Notes: generated by a model from the sequence alone, not told the origin. A stretch of DNA of 17,386 bases from Methylotenera_A sp036675645 (GCA_036675645.1 JAKFEP010000196.1:1-17386); one strand, 5' to 3'; positions 6,619-13,841 are shown, counted from the first letter of the stretch. A program made the numbers and translations.

Positions 6619-7977
6619 ATGACACAAGAATCTATTAAACCACTAGTCCTACCCCGTAAAAAAATTGTAGGTGATGAAGCTTTTGAAGGCGACCGACTTA
6701 CACGAAAGAAAACGGCAGATATTTTAACTAGCTACCTTGATCGACTTAAAGATGGGGCTGTGATAGGTATAGATGCCAAATGGGGAGAGGGAAAAACATG
6801 GTTTGGCCGTAATTGGGCGAAATATCTTCAGAACGAAACACATAAGCATAAAGTTGTATATATTGATGCTTTTGCACAGGACTATGTAGAAGATCCATTT
6901 TTACTGATTGCAGCTGAAATTGCCTCAACATTGGATGATGGCAAGGGAGCTGCAAAAAGCTTGCTAAAAAAAGCCGCGAAAGTAGTAAAGGCCATTATTC
7001 CAACAGGTTTTAAGGTTGCCATCAATGTTGCAGGTACTGTGGCGTTAGGCACTCCAAATCTGTCAGAGGGCATTAAAGATGCCATTAAGACAGGAGCTGA
7101 AGAAGCAACAGATGCTACAGGTAAATGGATAGAGGAAAAGCTTAAAAATCATGAGCAGGAAAAACAAACTCTAGAGAATTTTAGAATTGAGCTAACTAAG
7201 TTTGCGGCCCAACAAGACAAGCCTGTTGTGATTTTTATTGACGAACTAGACCGCTGTCGTCCTACTTTTGCAGTACAACTTCTGGAACGAATTAAACATT
7301 TCTTTGATGTGCCGAATTTAGTTTTTGTACTGCTTTTAAACAGAAAGCAAATGGAAGCTGCGATTAAAGGTGTTTACGGATCAGAAACAGAAGCAGATAT
7401 CTACCTTAGTAAGTTTATCCATCTATTTTTGAGCTTACCTAAGGACACATCATTAGAAGGTTCAGATAATAATCAATTAGGTTTTATCAAATATGTGATG
7501 AGCCGCTATGGGTTTAACGATAGTCAAAAGCAACTAGTTAGTGATTTCTCGTACGAACTTTTTCAGTTAGCAATAGCTTTAAATATGTCTCTTCGTGATA
7601 TCGAGCATGCATGTGCTTTGTTTGTGATGTCTAATTCTCGAATCTCAGGATTTATTACATATTTGATAACATTGAAGATTATGCTCCAATCATTATATAA
7701 AAGGATGGAGCGTGGCGACGATAGTGCTCATCATGAAGCAATTGGCATGTTAGAAAAATTTATTCGTATAAAAAAAATTGAGGAAATGAACTGGCCTGAT
7801 ATATATTTCCAGTGCCTTTTGGAAATTCATAAATTACACTTAAGCAATGGTAAATTTGCAGACATGCCTTGTTTATCCAAAAATGGCTTCGGTGCATTAA
7901 ATATTCGTGGCTTTAATAAAGAACGTACATTCTCAGATGTTTTTAAACTTCTTGATTTACCCGTCCAAGCTTACTAA
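6619..7977 (+). CDS. KAP-family P-loop NTPase
   Basis: The 452-residue protein has the features of KAP NTPases. A Walker A loop lies in DAKWGEGKTWFGRNW (Gly56, Gly58, Lys59, Thr60), and Walker B with the family signature lies in VIFIDELDRCRPTFAVQLLE (Asp208, Glu209, then Arg212). After it comes the segment NLVFVLLLNRKQMEAAIKGV and a later helical domain. Between Walker A and B, residues about 118-145 are moderately hydrophobic (AIIPTGFKVAINVAGTVALG), where other KAP proteins carry membrane segments; here it could be one membrane contact at most. KAP members include animal Kidins220 and the F-plasmid phage-exclusion protein PifA. The bacterial ones are scattered and often on mobile DNA. Codons are more AT-rich than in flanking housekeeping genes, suggesting later arrival. 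No partner enzyme is adjacent, so the cellular role is open. A palindromic terminator follows at 8048. Confidence 0.88.
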   Translation: MTQESIKPLVLPRKKIVGDEAFEGDRLTRKKTADILTSYLDRLKDGAVIGIDAKWGEGKTWFGRNWAKYLQNETHKHKVVYIDAFAQDYVEDPFLLIAAEIASTLDDGKGAAKSLLKKAAKVVKAIIPTGFKVAINVAGTVALGTPNLSEGIKDAIKTGAEEATDATGKWIEEKLKNHEQEKQTLENFRIELTKFAAQQDKPVVIFIDELDRCRPTFAVQLLERIKHFFDVPNLVFVLLLNRKQMEAAIKGVYGSETEADIYLSKFIHLFLSLPKDTSLEGSDNNQLGFIKYVMSRYGFNDSQKQLVSDFSYELFQLAIALNMSLRDIEHACALFVMSNSRISGFITYLITLKIMLQSLYKRMERGDDSAHHEAIGMLEKFIRIKKIEEMNWPDIYFQCLLEIHKLHLSNGKFADMPCLSKNGFGALNIRGFNKERTFSDVFKLLDLPVQAY

Positions 7978-8047
7978 GTATTGGTATGGCATCTAAAATT
8001 AATAAATATATTTGTAACAGCCTTTCACATCAGTCTCTACAAGCAAT

Positions 8048-8073
8048 AAAAAACCACTCGAAGGTGGTTTTTT
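8048..8073. terminator. Bidirectional rho-independent terminator between the KAP gene and ssrA
   Basis: AAAAAACCAC (8048-8057) pairs perfectly with GTGGTTTTTT (8064-8073) around the loop TCGAAG. Read on either strand it is a stem with an A-run before and a T-run after, so it can end the KAP transcript on the plus strand and tmRNA on the minus strand. It begins 71 bases after the KAP stop and seven bases beyond the tmRNA 3' CCA. Confidence 0.88.
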
Positions 8074-8079
8074 AATATT

Positions 8080-8447
8080 TGGTGGAGATGGGGGGAATCG
8101 AACCCCCGTCCGCAAATCCTCCACAGACAGTTCTACATACTTAGCCTGGTTGTTTAGTTTAATTTTGCATGCACCAACCGACAAGCGACTGCAAAACGAG
8201 TTACCTTAAGGTTAATGAGGTGCTAAGTAACCCAACACTTCACGTATCCCGTGTATATGACGCTGCGTATGGGTTACCCCAATCCACCCCACGGGAGAGA
8301 TGGTGCAGCGTCCAGCCGGTCTTAAGCGGCTAGAGCGTAAGTTTCGTCGTTTGCGACTATACTTGTTTCAGCTGTATTTACGAGGTAATCTGAGCCTCGG
8401 TATGCCCTGCACTGCTTTGTAACCCACGTCGAAACCGGGTCATCCCC
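8080..8447 (-). ncRNA. ssrA: tmRNA (SsrA)
   Basis: The minus strand starts GGGGATGACCCGGTTTCGAC at 8447 and ends in a T-arm, GGTTCGATTCCCCCCATCTC, followed by CACCA at 8080. The first seven bases GGGGATG pair with CATCTCC next to the encoded CCA, forming the alanine-type acceptor stem with one G-U pair. The mature length is 368 bases, usual for a one-piece tmRNA. The tag frame at 8354-8322 reads ANDETYALAA then TAA. With SmpB it rescues ribosomes stalled on broken mRNA and marks the product for proteolysis. smpB ends 62 bases upstream on the same strand, so the RNA could be made from its own promoter or by read-through. The gene is intact, and I see no second copy of its 3' end in the window. 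Confidence 0.98.
8322..8354 (-). other. tmRNA tag reading frame
   Basis: Within tmRNA, after the upstream GTATAGTC typical of the resume site, codons GCA AAC GAC GAA ACT TAC GCT CTA GCC GCT TAA encode ANDETYALAA. The terminal LAA is the signal for ClpXP/ClpAP. The sequence fits betaproteobacterial tags. Confidence 0.95.
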
Positions 8448-8501
8448 AAATCAGTATTACTATGACTAACAAAACAAGATATTAGTTTTGCCATACGCAA
8501 G

Positions 8502-8507
8502 ATTATA
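8502..8507 (-). promoter_or_regulatory. Possible -10 element for ssrA
   Basis: A perfect TATAAT on the minus strand sits just past the smpB stop and about 55 bases before the mature tmRNA 5' end. That spacing would suit a precursor trimmed by RNase P. No good -35 hexamer is seen at the right distance, so this is tentative. Confidence 0.35.
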
Positions 8508-8509
8508 CG

Positions 8510-8959
8510 CTACTTGTTATGCGACCGCATAATACGGCCCTTTTCACGCTCCCAATCACGCGCTTTTTCCGTATCACGTTTATCGTGCTGTTTTTTGCCT
8601 TTGGCCAGCCCAATTTGCACTTTGATGCGCCCTTTTGTAAAGTGCATGTCTAGTGGCACGATGGTATAGCCCGCCCGCTCTACTTTTTCAATCAGCTTGA
8701 TGATTTCTTCGTTATGCAACAATAACTTGCGGGTACGAATGGCATCAGGGCGAATGTGCGTAGAAGCTGCGCCCATGGGGGTGATATGGCAGCCAATGAG
8801 GTAGATTTCGCCGCGCTGAATAATCACATACGCCTCTTTTAGGTTGGCGCGATTATCACGGATGGCTTTAACTTCCCAGCCTTCCAGCACGATGCCAGCT
8901 TCGTATTTGTCCTCGATAAAATAATCGAAAAACGCTTTTTTATTTTGGGCGATGCTCAT
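8510..8959 (-). CDS. smpB: SsrA-binding protein SmpB
   Basis: SmpB binds the tRNA-like part of tmRNA and brings it to stalled ribosomes, where its tail occupies the empty mRNA channel. The 149-residue product has the OB-fold core with family motifs: AFFDYFIEDKYEAGIVLEGW near the N-terminus, EVKAIRDNRANLKEAYV, the GCHITPM segment, and a basic tail KGKKQHDKRDTEKARDWERE that becomes helical in the ribosome. Length is normal and no key segment is missing. ATG at 8959 is the only start that keeps the N-terminal NKKAFFDY motif. ssrA lies directly downstream on the same strand, an efficient arrangement for the two partners. ratA is divergent, with 78 bases between starts. Confidence 0.98.
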   Translation of the reverse strand: MSIAQNKKAFFDYFIEDKYEAGIVLEGWEVKAIRDNRANLKEAYVIIQRGEIYLIGCHITPMGAASTHIRPDAIRTRKLLLHNEEIIKLIEKVERAGYTIVPLDMHFTKGRIKVQIGLAKGKKQHDKRDTEKARDWEREKGRIMRSHNK

Positions 8960-8987
8960 ATTGCAAATATTTAGGGGTGTTATGACT

Positions 8988-9002
8988 TAAAATGGCATTT
9001 TA
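8988..9002. promoter_or_regulatory. Palindrome between the divergent smpB and ratA starts
   Basis: TAAAATG and CATTTTA flank a single G, a perfect 15-base odd palindrome placed 29 bases from the smpB start and 36 bases from the ratA start. Its position is ideal for an operator controlling both genes, but no known regulator consensus is recognised. Confidence 0.35.
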
Positions 9003-9037
9003 CGCTAGTTTGACTAAGTGACTCACATAAAAGCTGA

Positions 9038-9475
9038 ATGAATAAAGTTGAGAAAACGGTTCTGGTTATGCACTCAGCGGCGCAAATGTATGCGCTAGTG
9101 GATGCAGTGGAAGATTATCCAAAGTTTCTGCCGTGGTGTGGCGGCGTCGATCTGCTTGAGCGTACAGAAACTAGCACCATCGCCACTTTGCACATTAACT
9201 ATCATGGCATTAAGCAAAACTTTACTACGCAAAACAGTAAACAATTTCCACACAGTATGCAGATTAATTTAAAAAATGGACCGTTTAAACATTTAGATGG
9301 CGATTGGCGCTTTATTGAATTACGTGCTGATGCCTGTAAAATTGAATTCAGGTTGAATTACGAATTTGCTAATAATTTTTTAGAGAAAATGATTGCGCCA
9401 GTATTCAGTCACATCGCTGCCACTTTTGTAGATGGTTTTGTCGCGCGAGCTAATAAAATATATGCCCGCAGCTAA
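9038..9475 (+). CDS. ratA: RatA / COQ10-like START-domain protein
   Basis: This 145-residue protein belongs to the polyketide cyclase/START family that includes E. coli RatA and mitochondrial COQ10. Motifs seen are MYALVDAVEDYPKFLPWCGG at about 17-36, the strand segment TLHINYHGIKQNFTTQN, GPFKHLDGDWRF at about 86-97, and the C-terminal helix with APVFSHIAATFVDGFVARA. E. coli RatA is reported to block 70S ribosome formation; COQ10 proteins bind ubiquinone or assist its function. Which role applies cannot be told from sequence. It is followed by ratB after 20 bases, so the two are likely one transcript, and the smpB/ratA/ratB neighbourhood is the one seen in E. coli. Start ATG 9038 has only a weak ribosome binding site. 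Confidence 0.93.
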   Translation: MNKVEKTVLVMHSAAQMYALVDAVEDYPKFLPWCGGVDLLERTETSTIATLHINYHGIKQNFTTQNSKQFPHSMQINLKNGPFKHLDGDWRFIELRADACKIEFRLNYEFANNFLEKMIAPVFSHIAATFVDGFVARANKIYARS

Positions 9476-9495
9476 GTTGTGTAAGAAAGGTAAAA

Positions 9496-9822
9496 ATGAG
9501 TAGTCTTGATATGACAGTTGAAGTGGCTTATGCACTTCCTCATCAACAGTTAATTATTCCAGTGCAAATAACACCGGGCTCTAATGCCGATGTGGCGATA
9601 CAGGCATCCGGCATTTTGGCCAAGTTTCCTGAAATAGATTTAAACGTCAATCAAATTGGTGTGTTTGGTAAGCTGATTAAACTGGATACACCGCTACGTC
9701 ATTTAGACCGGGTTGAAATTTATCGTCCGCTGATTGCAGACCCGAAAGAGGTACGCAAACAACGTGCCGAAGAAGGCAAAGTGATGAAAAAAGGCGGTGG
9801 GGATGCACCGCCTTCTAACTGA
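9496..9822 (+). CDS. ratB: RnfH family protein (RatB-type)
   Basis: The 108-residue product is a ubiquitin-like beta-grasp protein of the RnfH/UPF0125 family: VEVAYALPHQQLIIPVQITP at the start, FPEIDLNVNQIGVFGKLIKL in the middle, and LDRVEIYRPLIADPKEVRKQ near the end, the strongest family signature. Its biochemical role is unknown; in E. coli it is the partner gene of ratA, although antitoxin activity is not well supported. An AAAGG sequence eight bases before the ATG sets the start. The last dozen codons (KKGGGDAPPS) double as a terminator for the opposing DUF4124 gene, so this tail is probably shaped partly by RNA structure and not only by protein function. Confidence 0.92.
   Translation: MSSLDMTVEVAYALPHQQLIIPVQITPGSNADVAIQASGILAKFPEIDLNVNQIGVFGKLIKLDTPLRHLDRVEIYRPLIADPKEVRKQRAEEGKVMKKGGGDAPPSN
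9785..9814 (-). terminator. Terminator for the DUF4124 gene, inside the ratB 3' coding end
   Basis: On the minus strand AAGGCGGTG (9814-9806), loop CATCCC, then CACCGCCTT (9799-9791) continuing into a T-run to 9785. This is a nine-base GC-rich stem plus T-tract, a classic rho-independent terminator 34 bases beyond the DUF4124 stop. On the plus strand it lacks a T-run, so it acts mainly in one direction. Confidence 0.85.
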
Positions 9823-9847
9823 TTAAAATTTAAAAACTAGCTGATTC

Positions 9848-10360
9848 TTAGCAGTTTTCGTTGATTTCTTGTTGCGCTTGTTCCTTGCCAGCTTTAAAGT
9901 CGCTCTCATCCATGTACTGACGCTCACCTTTTTCATTCATTTTATATACGCGACCACCTTGCGTGTAAGTCTCCATATTGGCCTTGGCGGCAGAGCAATT
10001 CTCAGCTTTGCGTTTAGCTTCAGCCTCTTTTTCTTGCTTATTATTTTTTTCAGCTTCAGCAGCTTGCTGGCGCTTCTCGGCAGCCAAATCTTCAGGGTTG
10101 ACTGGCGGTTCTGAGTTTTTTGGAATTTCTGCGACCGGTGTCGTCGACGCTTTATCAACAGGCGCTAATGGCTCTCTACCAGTGGGCTCTGCAGGCTTTT
10201 TTTTGCCCATGATGGCCTCCTGTTTCACATTCGATGGCGGTGGCGTGTCACTGTACCTCACTCTACCGTCTTTATCTTTCCATTTATAGATTTCAGCTTG
10301 GCTTAAGCCGGATATGGATGTTAGGACAAATGTAGCCAGCAATAATGGTAGTAATTTCAT
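9848..10360 (-). CDS. DUF4124 domain-containing exported protein
   Basis: The 170-residue product starts with a Sec signal peptide (MKLLPLLLATFVLTSISG, likely cut after SQA at residue 22). Directly after it comes the DUF4124 motif EIYKWKDKDGRVRYSDTPPP, a short beta unit common in beta- and gammaproteobacterial envelope proteins. Residues about 90-125 form a highly charged Ala/Glu/Lys helix, probably coiled coil, and Cys122 and Cys170 could form a disulfide in the periplasm. The C-terminal part repeats a GGRVYKMNEKGERQYMD segment that resembles the N-terminal motif. The molecular role of DUF4124 proteins is not known. The gene is convergent with ratB and divergent from guaB; GGGA seven bases before the start is its likely ribosome binding site. 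Confidence 0.88.
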   Translation of the reverse strand: MKLLPLLLATFVLTSISGLSQAEIYKWKDKDGRVRYSDTPPPSNVKQEAIMGKKKPAEPTGREPLAPVDKASTTPVAEIPKNSEPPVNPEDLAAEKRQQAAEAEKNNKQEKEAEAKRKAENCSAAKANMETYTQGGRVYKMNEKGERQYMDESDFKAGKEQAQQEINENC

Positions 10361-10451
10361 GTTGATTCCCTATACAGCGCTAAATAAAAAACACCTGTAA
10401 ACAACGCGTAGCCATAAAACTTAGTTTACCTGAAGCTTATTTTTATAGAAA

Positions 10452-10484
10452 TTAATTGATGTTTTCACGTTTAATTGATGTTTT
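10452..10484 (+). repeat. 14-base direct repeat upstream of guaB
   Basis: TTAATTGATGTTTT occurs at 10452-10465 and again at 10471-10484 without mismatch, a 19-base period or roughly two helix turns. It lies about 60-90 bases upstream of the guaB -10 element in the divergent intergenic region. This is compatible with a dimeric regulator site or an A/T-rich upstream element. Confidence 0.5.
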
Positions 10485-10528
10485 TAAACATATTTTATGT
10501 TATTTCAGCTTACCAACTTTTAATCAGC

Positions 10529-10560
10529 TTTGCAAATCTGTATAATCTTGTTTTGCAAAT
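10529..10560 (+). promoter_or_regulatory. guaB promoter region with flanking TTTGCAAAT repeats
   Basis: A perfect TATAAT at 10541-10546 lies 25 bases before the guaB ATG. No strong -35 hexamer is at the standard distance; TTTAAT at 10519-10524 is the nearest. The nine-base near-palindrome TTTGCAAAT occurs on both sides of the -10, at 10529-10537 and 10552-10560. A protein binding these copies would cover the promoter. They do not match the enterobacterial PurR box. Confidence 0.5.
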
Positions 10561-10571
10561 AAGGATTACCT

Positions 10572-12044
10572 ATGCGTTTGCTGCAACAAGCCCTTACTTT
10601 TGACGACGTTTTACTGGTTCCCGCACATTCCATTGTGATGCCGCGAGAAGTCAATCTAAGCACACAACTTACCCGCAATATCACCCTTAATATTCCACTA
10701 GTATCTGCTGCCATGGATACCGTAACCGAAGCGCCTCTTGCTATCGCATTAGCACAAGAAGGTGGGCTTGGTATTATTCATAAAAACATGACCGCTACCG
10801 AGCAAGCGGCGCATGTGTCACGCGTTAAACGTTTTGAATCTGGCGTGGTGAACGATCCGGTAACGATTGCACCGTACATGACAGTACGTGACGTATTGGA
10901 GCTGACACAAAAACATAAAATCTCTGGCTTGCCTGTGGTCGATGGTAACAAAATCGTTGGTATAGTTACCAATCGCGACCTTCGGTTTGAAACAAATTTA
11001 GACCAAGCCATCAGCAACATCATGACACCCCGCGACAGACTTATTACTGTACGCGAAGGCGCAAGTCGTGAAGAGGCCATTCGTTTGCTACACCAACACC
11101 GTTTAGAGCGCGTATTGGTAATTGATGAAAAAGACACCTTAAAAGGCTTGATAACCGTTAAAGATATTCAAAAATCACACGACCACCCATTTGCGTGTAA
11201 AGACAGCAAAGGCCGTTTACGCGTAGGCGCAGCGGTTGGTGTAGGCGCAGAGACTGAAGAGCGCGTAGCAGCCTTAGCAAAAGCAGGTGTCGATGTTATC
11301 GTAGTAGATACCGCCCATGGCCACTCGCAAGGCGTGTTAGATCGCGTCAATTGGGTGAAAAAGAATTACCCAAAAATTGAAGTGATTGGTGGCAACATTG
11401 CCACTGCAGATGCGGCGAAAGCGCTAGTGGATGCCGGTGCTGATGGCGTTAAGGTTGGTATCGGCCCAGGCTCCATCTGTACGACGCGCGTAGTTGCGGG
11501 TGTTGGCGTGCCACAAATTTCTGCCATTAGTAATGTAGAAAAAGCCTTACGCGGCAGCGGCGTGCCATTTATTGCCGATGGCGGCATCCGTTTTTCAGGC
11601 GACATTTCAAAAGCCATCGCGGCAGGCGCCTATTCTGTCATGTTGGGCGGCATGTTCGCCGGCACTGAAGAAGCACCAGGTGAAGTGGAACTGTTCCAAG
11701 GCCGTTCCTATAAATCTTATCGTGGCATGGGTTCTATTGGCGCGATGCAAAAAGGCTCTTCCGATCGATATTTTCAGGACAACTTGACTGAATCTGGCGG
11801 CAATGCTGACAAACTAGTACCAGAAGGCATTGAAGGCCGTGTGCCTTACAAAGGCAGCGTACTGGCAGTGATTCACCAGTTGATGGGCGGCTTGCGTGCA
11901 TCGATGGGCTATGTAGGCGCAGCCGATATTACCCAAATGCGAGAAAAGGCTGAATTTGTGCAAATTACCAGTGCTGGCATGCGCGAAAGCCATGTGCACG
12001 ACGTACAAATTACCAAAGAAGCGCCTAATTATCGTATAGATTAA
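10572..12044 (+). CDS. guaB: Inosine-5'-monophosphate dehydrogenase
   Basis: GuaB oxidises IMP to XMP with NAD+, the committed step toward GMP. The 490-residue protein is full length. N-terminal barrel part: ALTFDDVLLVPAHS and PLVSAAMDTVTE. Two CBS domains at about 95-205 (MTVRDVLELTQKHKISGLPV; MTPRDRLITVREGASREEAI) probably sense adenine/guanine nucleotides. The catalytic loop GIGPGSICTTRVVAG contains Cys303, the thioimidate nucleophile. IMP-binding ADGGIR is at 335-340. The mobile flap carries Arg399-Tyr400 (SSDRYF) and Glu418 (VPEG), the bacterial form of the flap. The C-terminal ITSAGMRESHVHDV is typical. AAGGA nine bases before the ATG fixes the start. guaA follows after 90 bases, the common guaBA arrangement. 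Confidence 0.99.
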   Translation: MRLLQQALTFDDVLLVPAHSIVMPREVNLSTQLTRNITLNIPLVSAAMDTVTEAPLAIALAQEGGLGIIHKNMTATEQAAHVSRVKRFESGVVNDPVTIAPYMTVRDVLELTQKHKISGLPVVDGNKIVGIVTNRDLRFETNLDQAISNIMTPRDRLITVREGASREEAIRLLHQHRLERVLVIDEKDTLKGLITVKDIQKSHDHPFACKDSKGRLRVGAAVGVGAETEERVAALAKAGVDVIVVDTAHGHSQGVLDRVNWVKKNYPKIEVIGGNIATADAAKALVDAGADGVKVGIGPGSICTTRVVAGVGVPQISAISNVEKALRGSGVPFIADGGIRFSGDISKAIAAGAYSVMLGGMFAGTEEAPGEVELFQGRSYKSYRGMGSIGAMQKGSSDRYFQDNLTESGGNADKLVPEGIEGRVPYKGSVLAVIHQLMGGLRASMGYVGAADITQMREKAEFVQITSAGMRESHVHDVQITKEAPNYRID

Positions 12045-12071
12045 GCGCGACAACTGCATGTAAAAAATGCT

Positions 12072-12102
12072 CCTGCAAGCCTCATGGATATTGGCTTGCA
12101 GG
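12072..12102 (+). promoter_or_regulatory. Ten-base perfect hairpin between guaB and guaA
   Basis: CCTGCAAGCC (12072-12081) pairs fully with GGCTTGCAGG (12093-12102) around an 11-base loop. No T-run follows, so it is not a standard terminator. It begins 27 bases after the guaB stop and ends 32 bases before the guaA start. It may stabilise or process the guaBA mRNA, or partly block read-through to lower guaA expression. Confidence 0.6.
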
Positions 12103-12134
12103 CCTGCTTAAATTAAAGACGCCACCTACATAAC

Positions 12135-13742
12135 ATGAATCACTCTAAAATCCTCATTCTCGATTTCGGCTCTCAAGTCACTCAACTCATCGCGCGGCGT
12201 GTACGCGAGGCGCACGTATATTGCGAGATTCACCCATGCGATGTTTCTAATGATTTTGTTAAGAGTTTTGGCGCGGATGGCATTATTCTTTCTGGCAGCC
12301 ATGCCAGCGTGTACGAAGCAGAAACCGATCGTGCGCCACAAACGGTATTTGAACTGGGCGTGCCAGTACTGGGCATTTGTTATGGCATGCAAACCATGGC
12401 GCAACAGCTTGGTGGTAAAGTTGAGGCTGGCACAAAACGTGAGTTTGGCTATGCCGAAATTCGTGCACGCGGCCATTCGGCACTATTTAAAGATATACAA
12501 GACCGCACCAATGCTGAAGGTCACGGTTTAATTGATGTCTGGATGAGCCACGGCGACAAAGTTACCGAATTGCCAGCCGGCTTTAAAATCATCGCCAGTA
12601 ACGACACCACGCCGATTGCGGCATTTGCCGATGAAACGCGCCATTTTTATGGGGTGCAGTTTCACCCGGAAGTTACGCATACCAAACTGGGCCAAGCCAT
12701 GTTGGTGCGCTTTGTGTTAGAAATTTGCCGCGCCAAACCAGACTGGGTCATGAAAGACCATATTGCCGAAGCCGTCGCTAAAATTAAAGCGCAGGTGGGC
12801 GATGAAGAAGTGATTCTAGGCTTATCTGGTGGCGTCGATTCTAGCGTGGCCGCAGCGCTCATACACCGCGCCATTGGCGACCAACTGACGTGTGTGTTTG
12901 TAGACCACGGCTTATTGCGGCTAAATGAAGGCGACATGGTGATGGACATGTTTGTGGGCAAACTGCACGCAAACGTCATCCGTGTGGATGCTACGGCACA
13001 ATTTATGGGACATTTAGCGGGGGTATCTGAACCAGAAGCCAAGCGCAAAATTATTGGACGCGAATTTGTAGAAGTATTTAAGGCCGAAGCTGCTAAACTA
13101 AAAGCCGGTAATGGCGGTCATAAAGGTGCAAAATGGTTGGCACAAGGCACTATTTATCCTGACGTAATAGAGAGTGGCGGCGCTAAATCCAAAAAAGCCG
13201 TTACCATTAAAAGCCACCACAATGTCGGTGGCTTGCCAGAAACGTTAGGCTTAAAACTACTTGAGCCATTACGTGATCTATTTAAAGATGAAGTGCGTGA
13301 ACTCGGCGTGGCACTTGGGTTGCCACACGGCATGGTGTATCGCCACCCCTTCCCCGGCCCTGGCTTGGGCGTGCGTATTTTAGGCGAAGTTAAAACTGAA
13401 TTTGCCGACTTGTTGCGGCGTGCTGATGCGATTTTTATCGAAGAGTTGCGTAATACGATTGATGAAAAGTCAGGCAAAAGCTGGTATGAATTAACCAGTC
13501 AAGCGTTTGCTGTATTTTTACCGGTTAAATCTGTTGGCGTGATGGGCGATGGCCGTACGTATGATTATGTAGTGGCCTTGCGCGCAGTAGTGACTAGCGA
13601 CTTTATGACTGCCAACTGGGCAGAACTCCCCTACTCGCTGCTGGGAAAAGTGTCCAATCGCATCATTAACGAAGTGCGTGGCATAAACCGCGTGGTATAC
13701 GATGTATCTGGAAAGCCACCCGCTACGATTGAATGGGAATAA
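12135..13742 (+). CDS. guaA: GMP synthase (glutamine-hydrolysing)
   Basis: GuaA aminates XMP to GMP using glutamine and ATP, completing the pathway started by GuaB. The 535-residue protein has both domains. The class I glutamine amidotransferase spans about 1-200 with the triad Cys82 (LGICYGM), His177 and Glu179 (GVQFHPEV). The ATP pyrophosphatase domain begins with the PP-loop SGGVDSS at 231-237. The C-terminal dimerisation domain includes RHPFPGPGLGVRILGE and ends with GKPPATIEWE, the usual GMP synthase terminus. All key residues are present. An unusual detail is the somewhat longer stretch around KAGNGGHKGAKWLAQGTIYP compared with the E. coli enzyme as I recall it. The ribosome binding site before the ATG at 12135 is weak, so expression may depend on upstream mRNA structure. 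Confidence 0.99.
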   Translation: MNHSKILILDFGSQVTQLIARRVREAHVYCEIHPCDVSNDFVKSFGADGIILSGSHASVYEAETDRAPQTVFELGVPVLGICYGMQTMAQQLGGKVEAGTKREFGYAEIRARGHSALFKDIQDRTNAEGHGLIDVWMSHGDKVTELPAGFKIIASNDTTPIAAFADETRHFYGVQFHPEVTHTKLGQAMLVRFVLEICRAKPDWVMKDHIAEAVAKIKAQVGDEEVILGLSGGVDSSVAAALIHRAIGDQLTCVFVDHGLLRLNEGDMVMDMFVGKLHANVIRVDATAQFMGHLAGVSEPEAKRKIIGREFVEVFKAEAAKLKAGNGGHKGAKWLAQGTIYPDVIESGGAKSKKAVTIKSHHNVGGLPETLGLKLLEPLRDLFKDEVRELGVALGLPHGMVYRHPFPGPGLGVRILGEVKTEFADLLRRADAIFIEELRNTIDEKSGKSWYELTSQAFAVFLPVKSVGVMGDGRTYDYVVALRAVVTSDFMTANWAELPYSLLGKVSNRIINEVRGINRVVYDVSGKPPATIEWE

Positions 13743-13841
13743 TAGTGAGCGGTAATAATATTTTTAAATTTATCAATCACTTACAAGCATTTTATGTTAT
13801 GATTCGCGTTAATTTCAGCGGTAATCTTTAAAGGAATCACC

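Noticed and set aside
7999..8184. Minus-strand 61-aa frame over the tmRNA 3' end
   Set aside because: It runs through the tmRNA T-arm and terminator; no coding evidence.
9978..10289. Plus-strand 103-aa frame opposite the DUF4124 gene
   Set aside because: It is a low-complexity Ser/Ala/Phe translation of the antisense of a clear signal-peptide gene.
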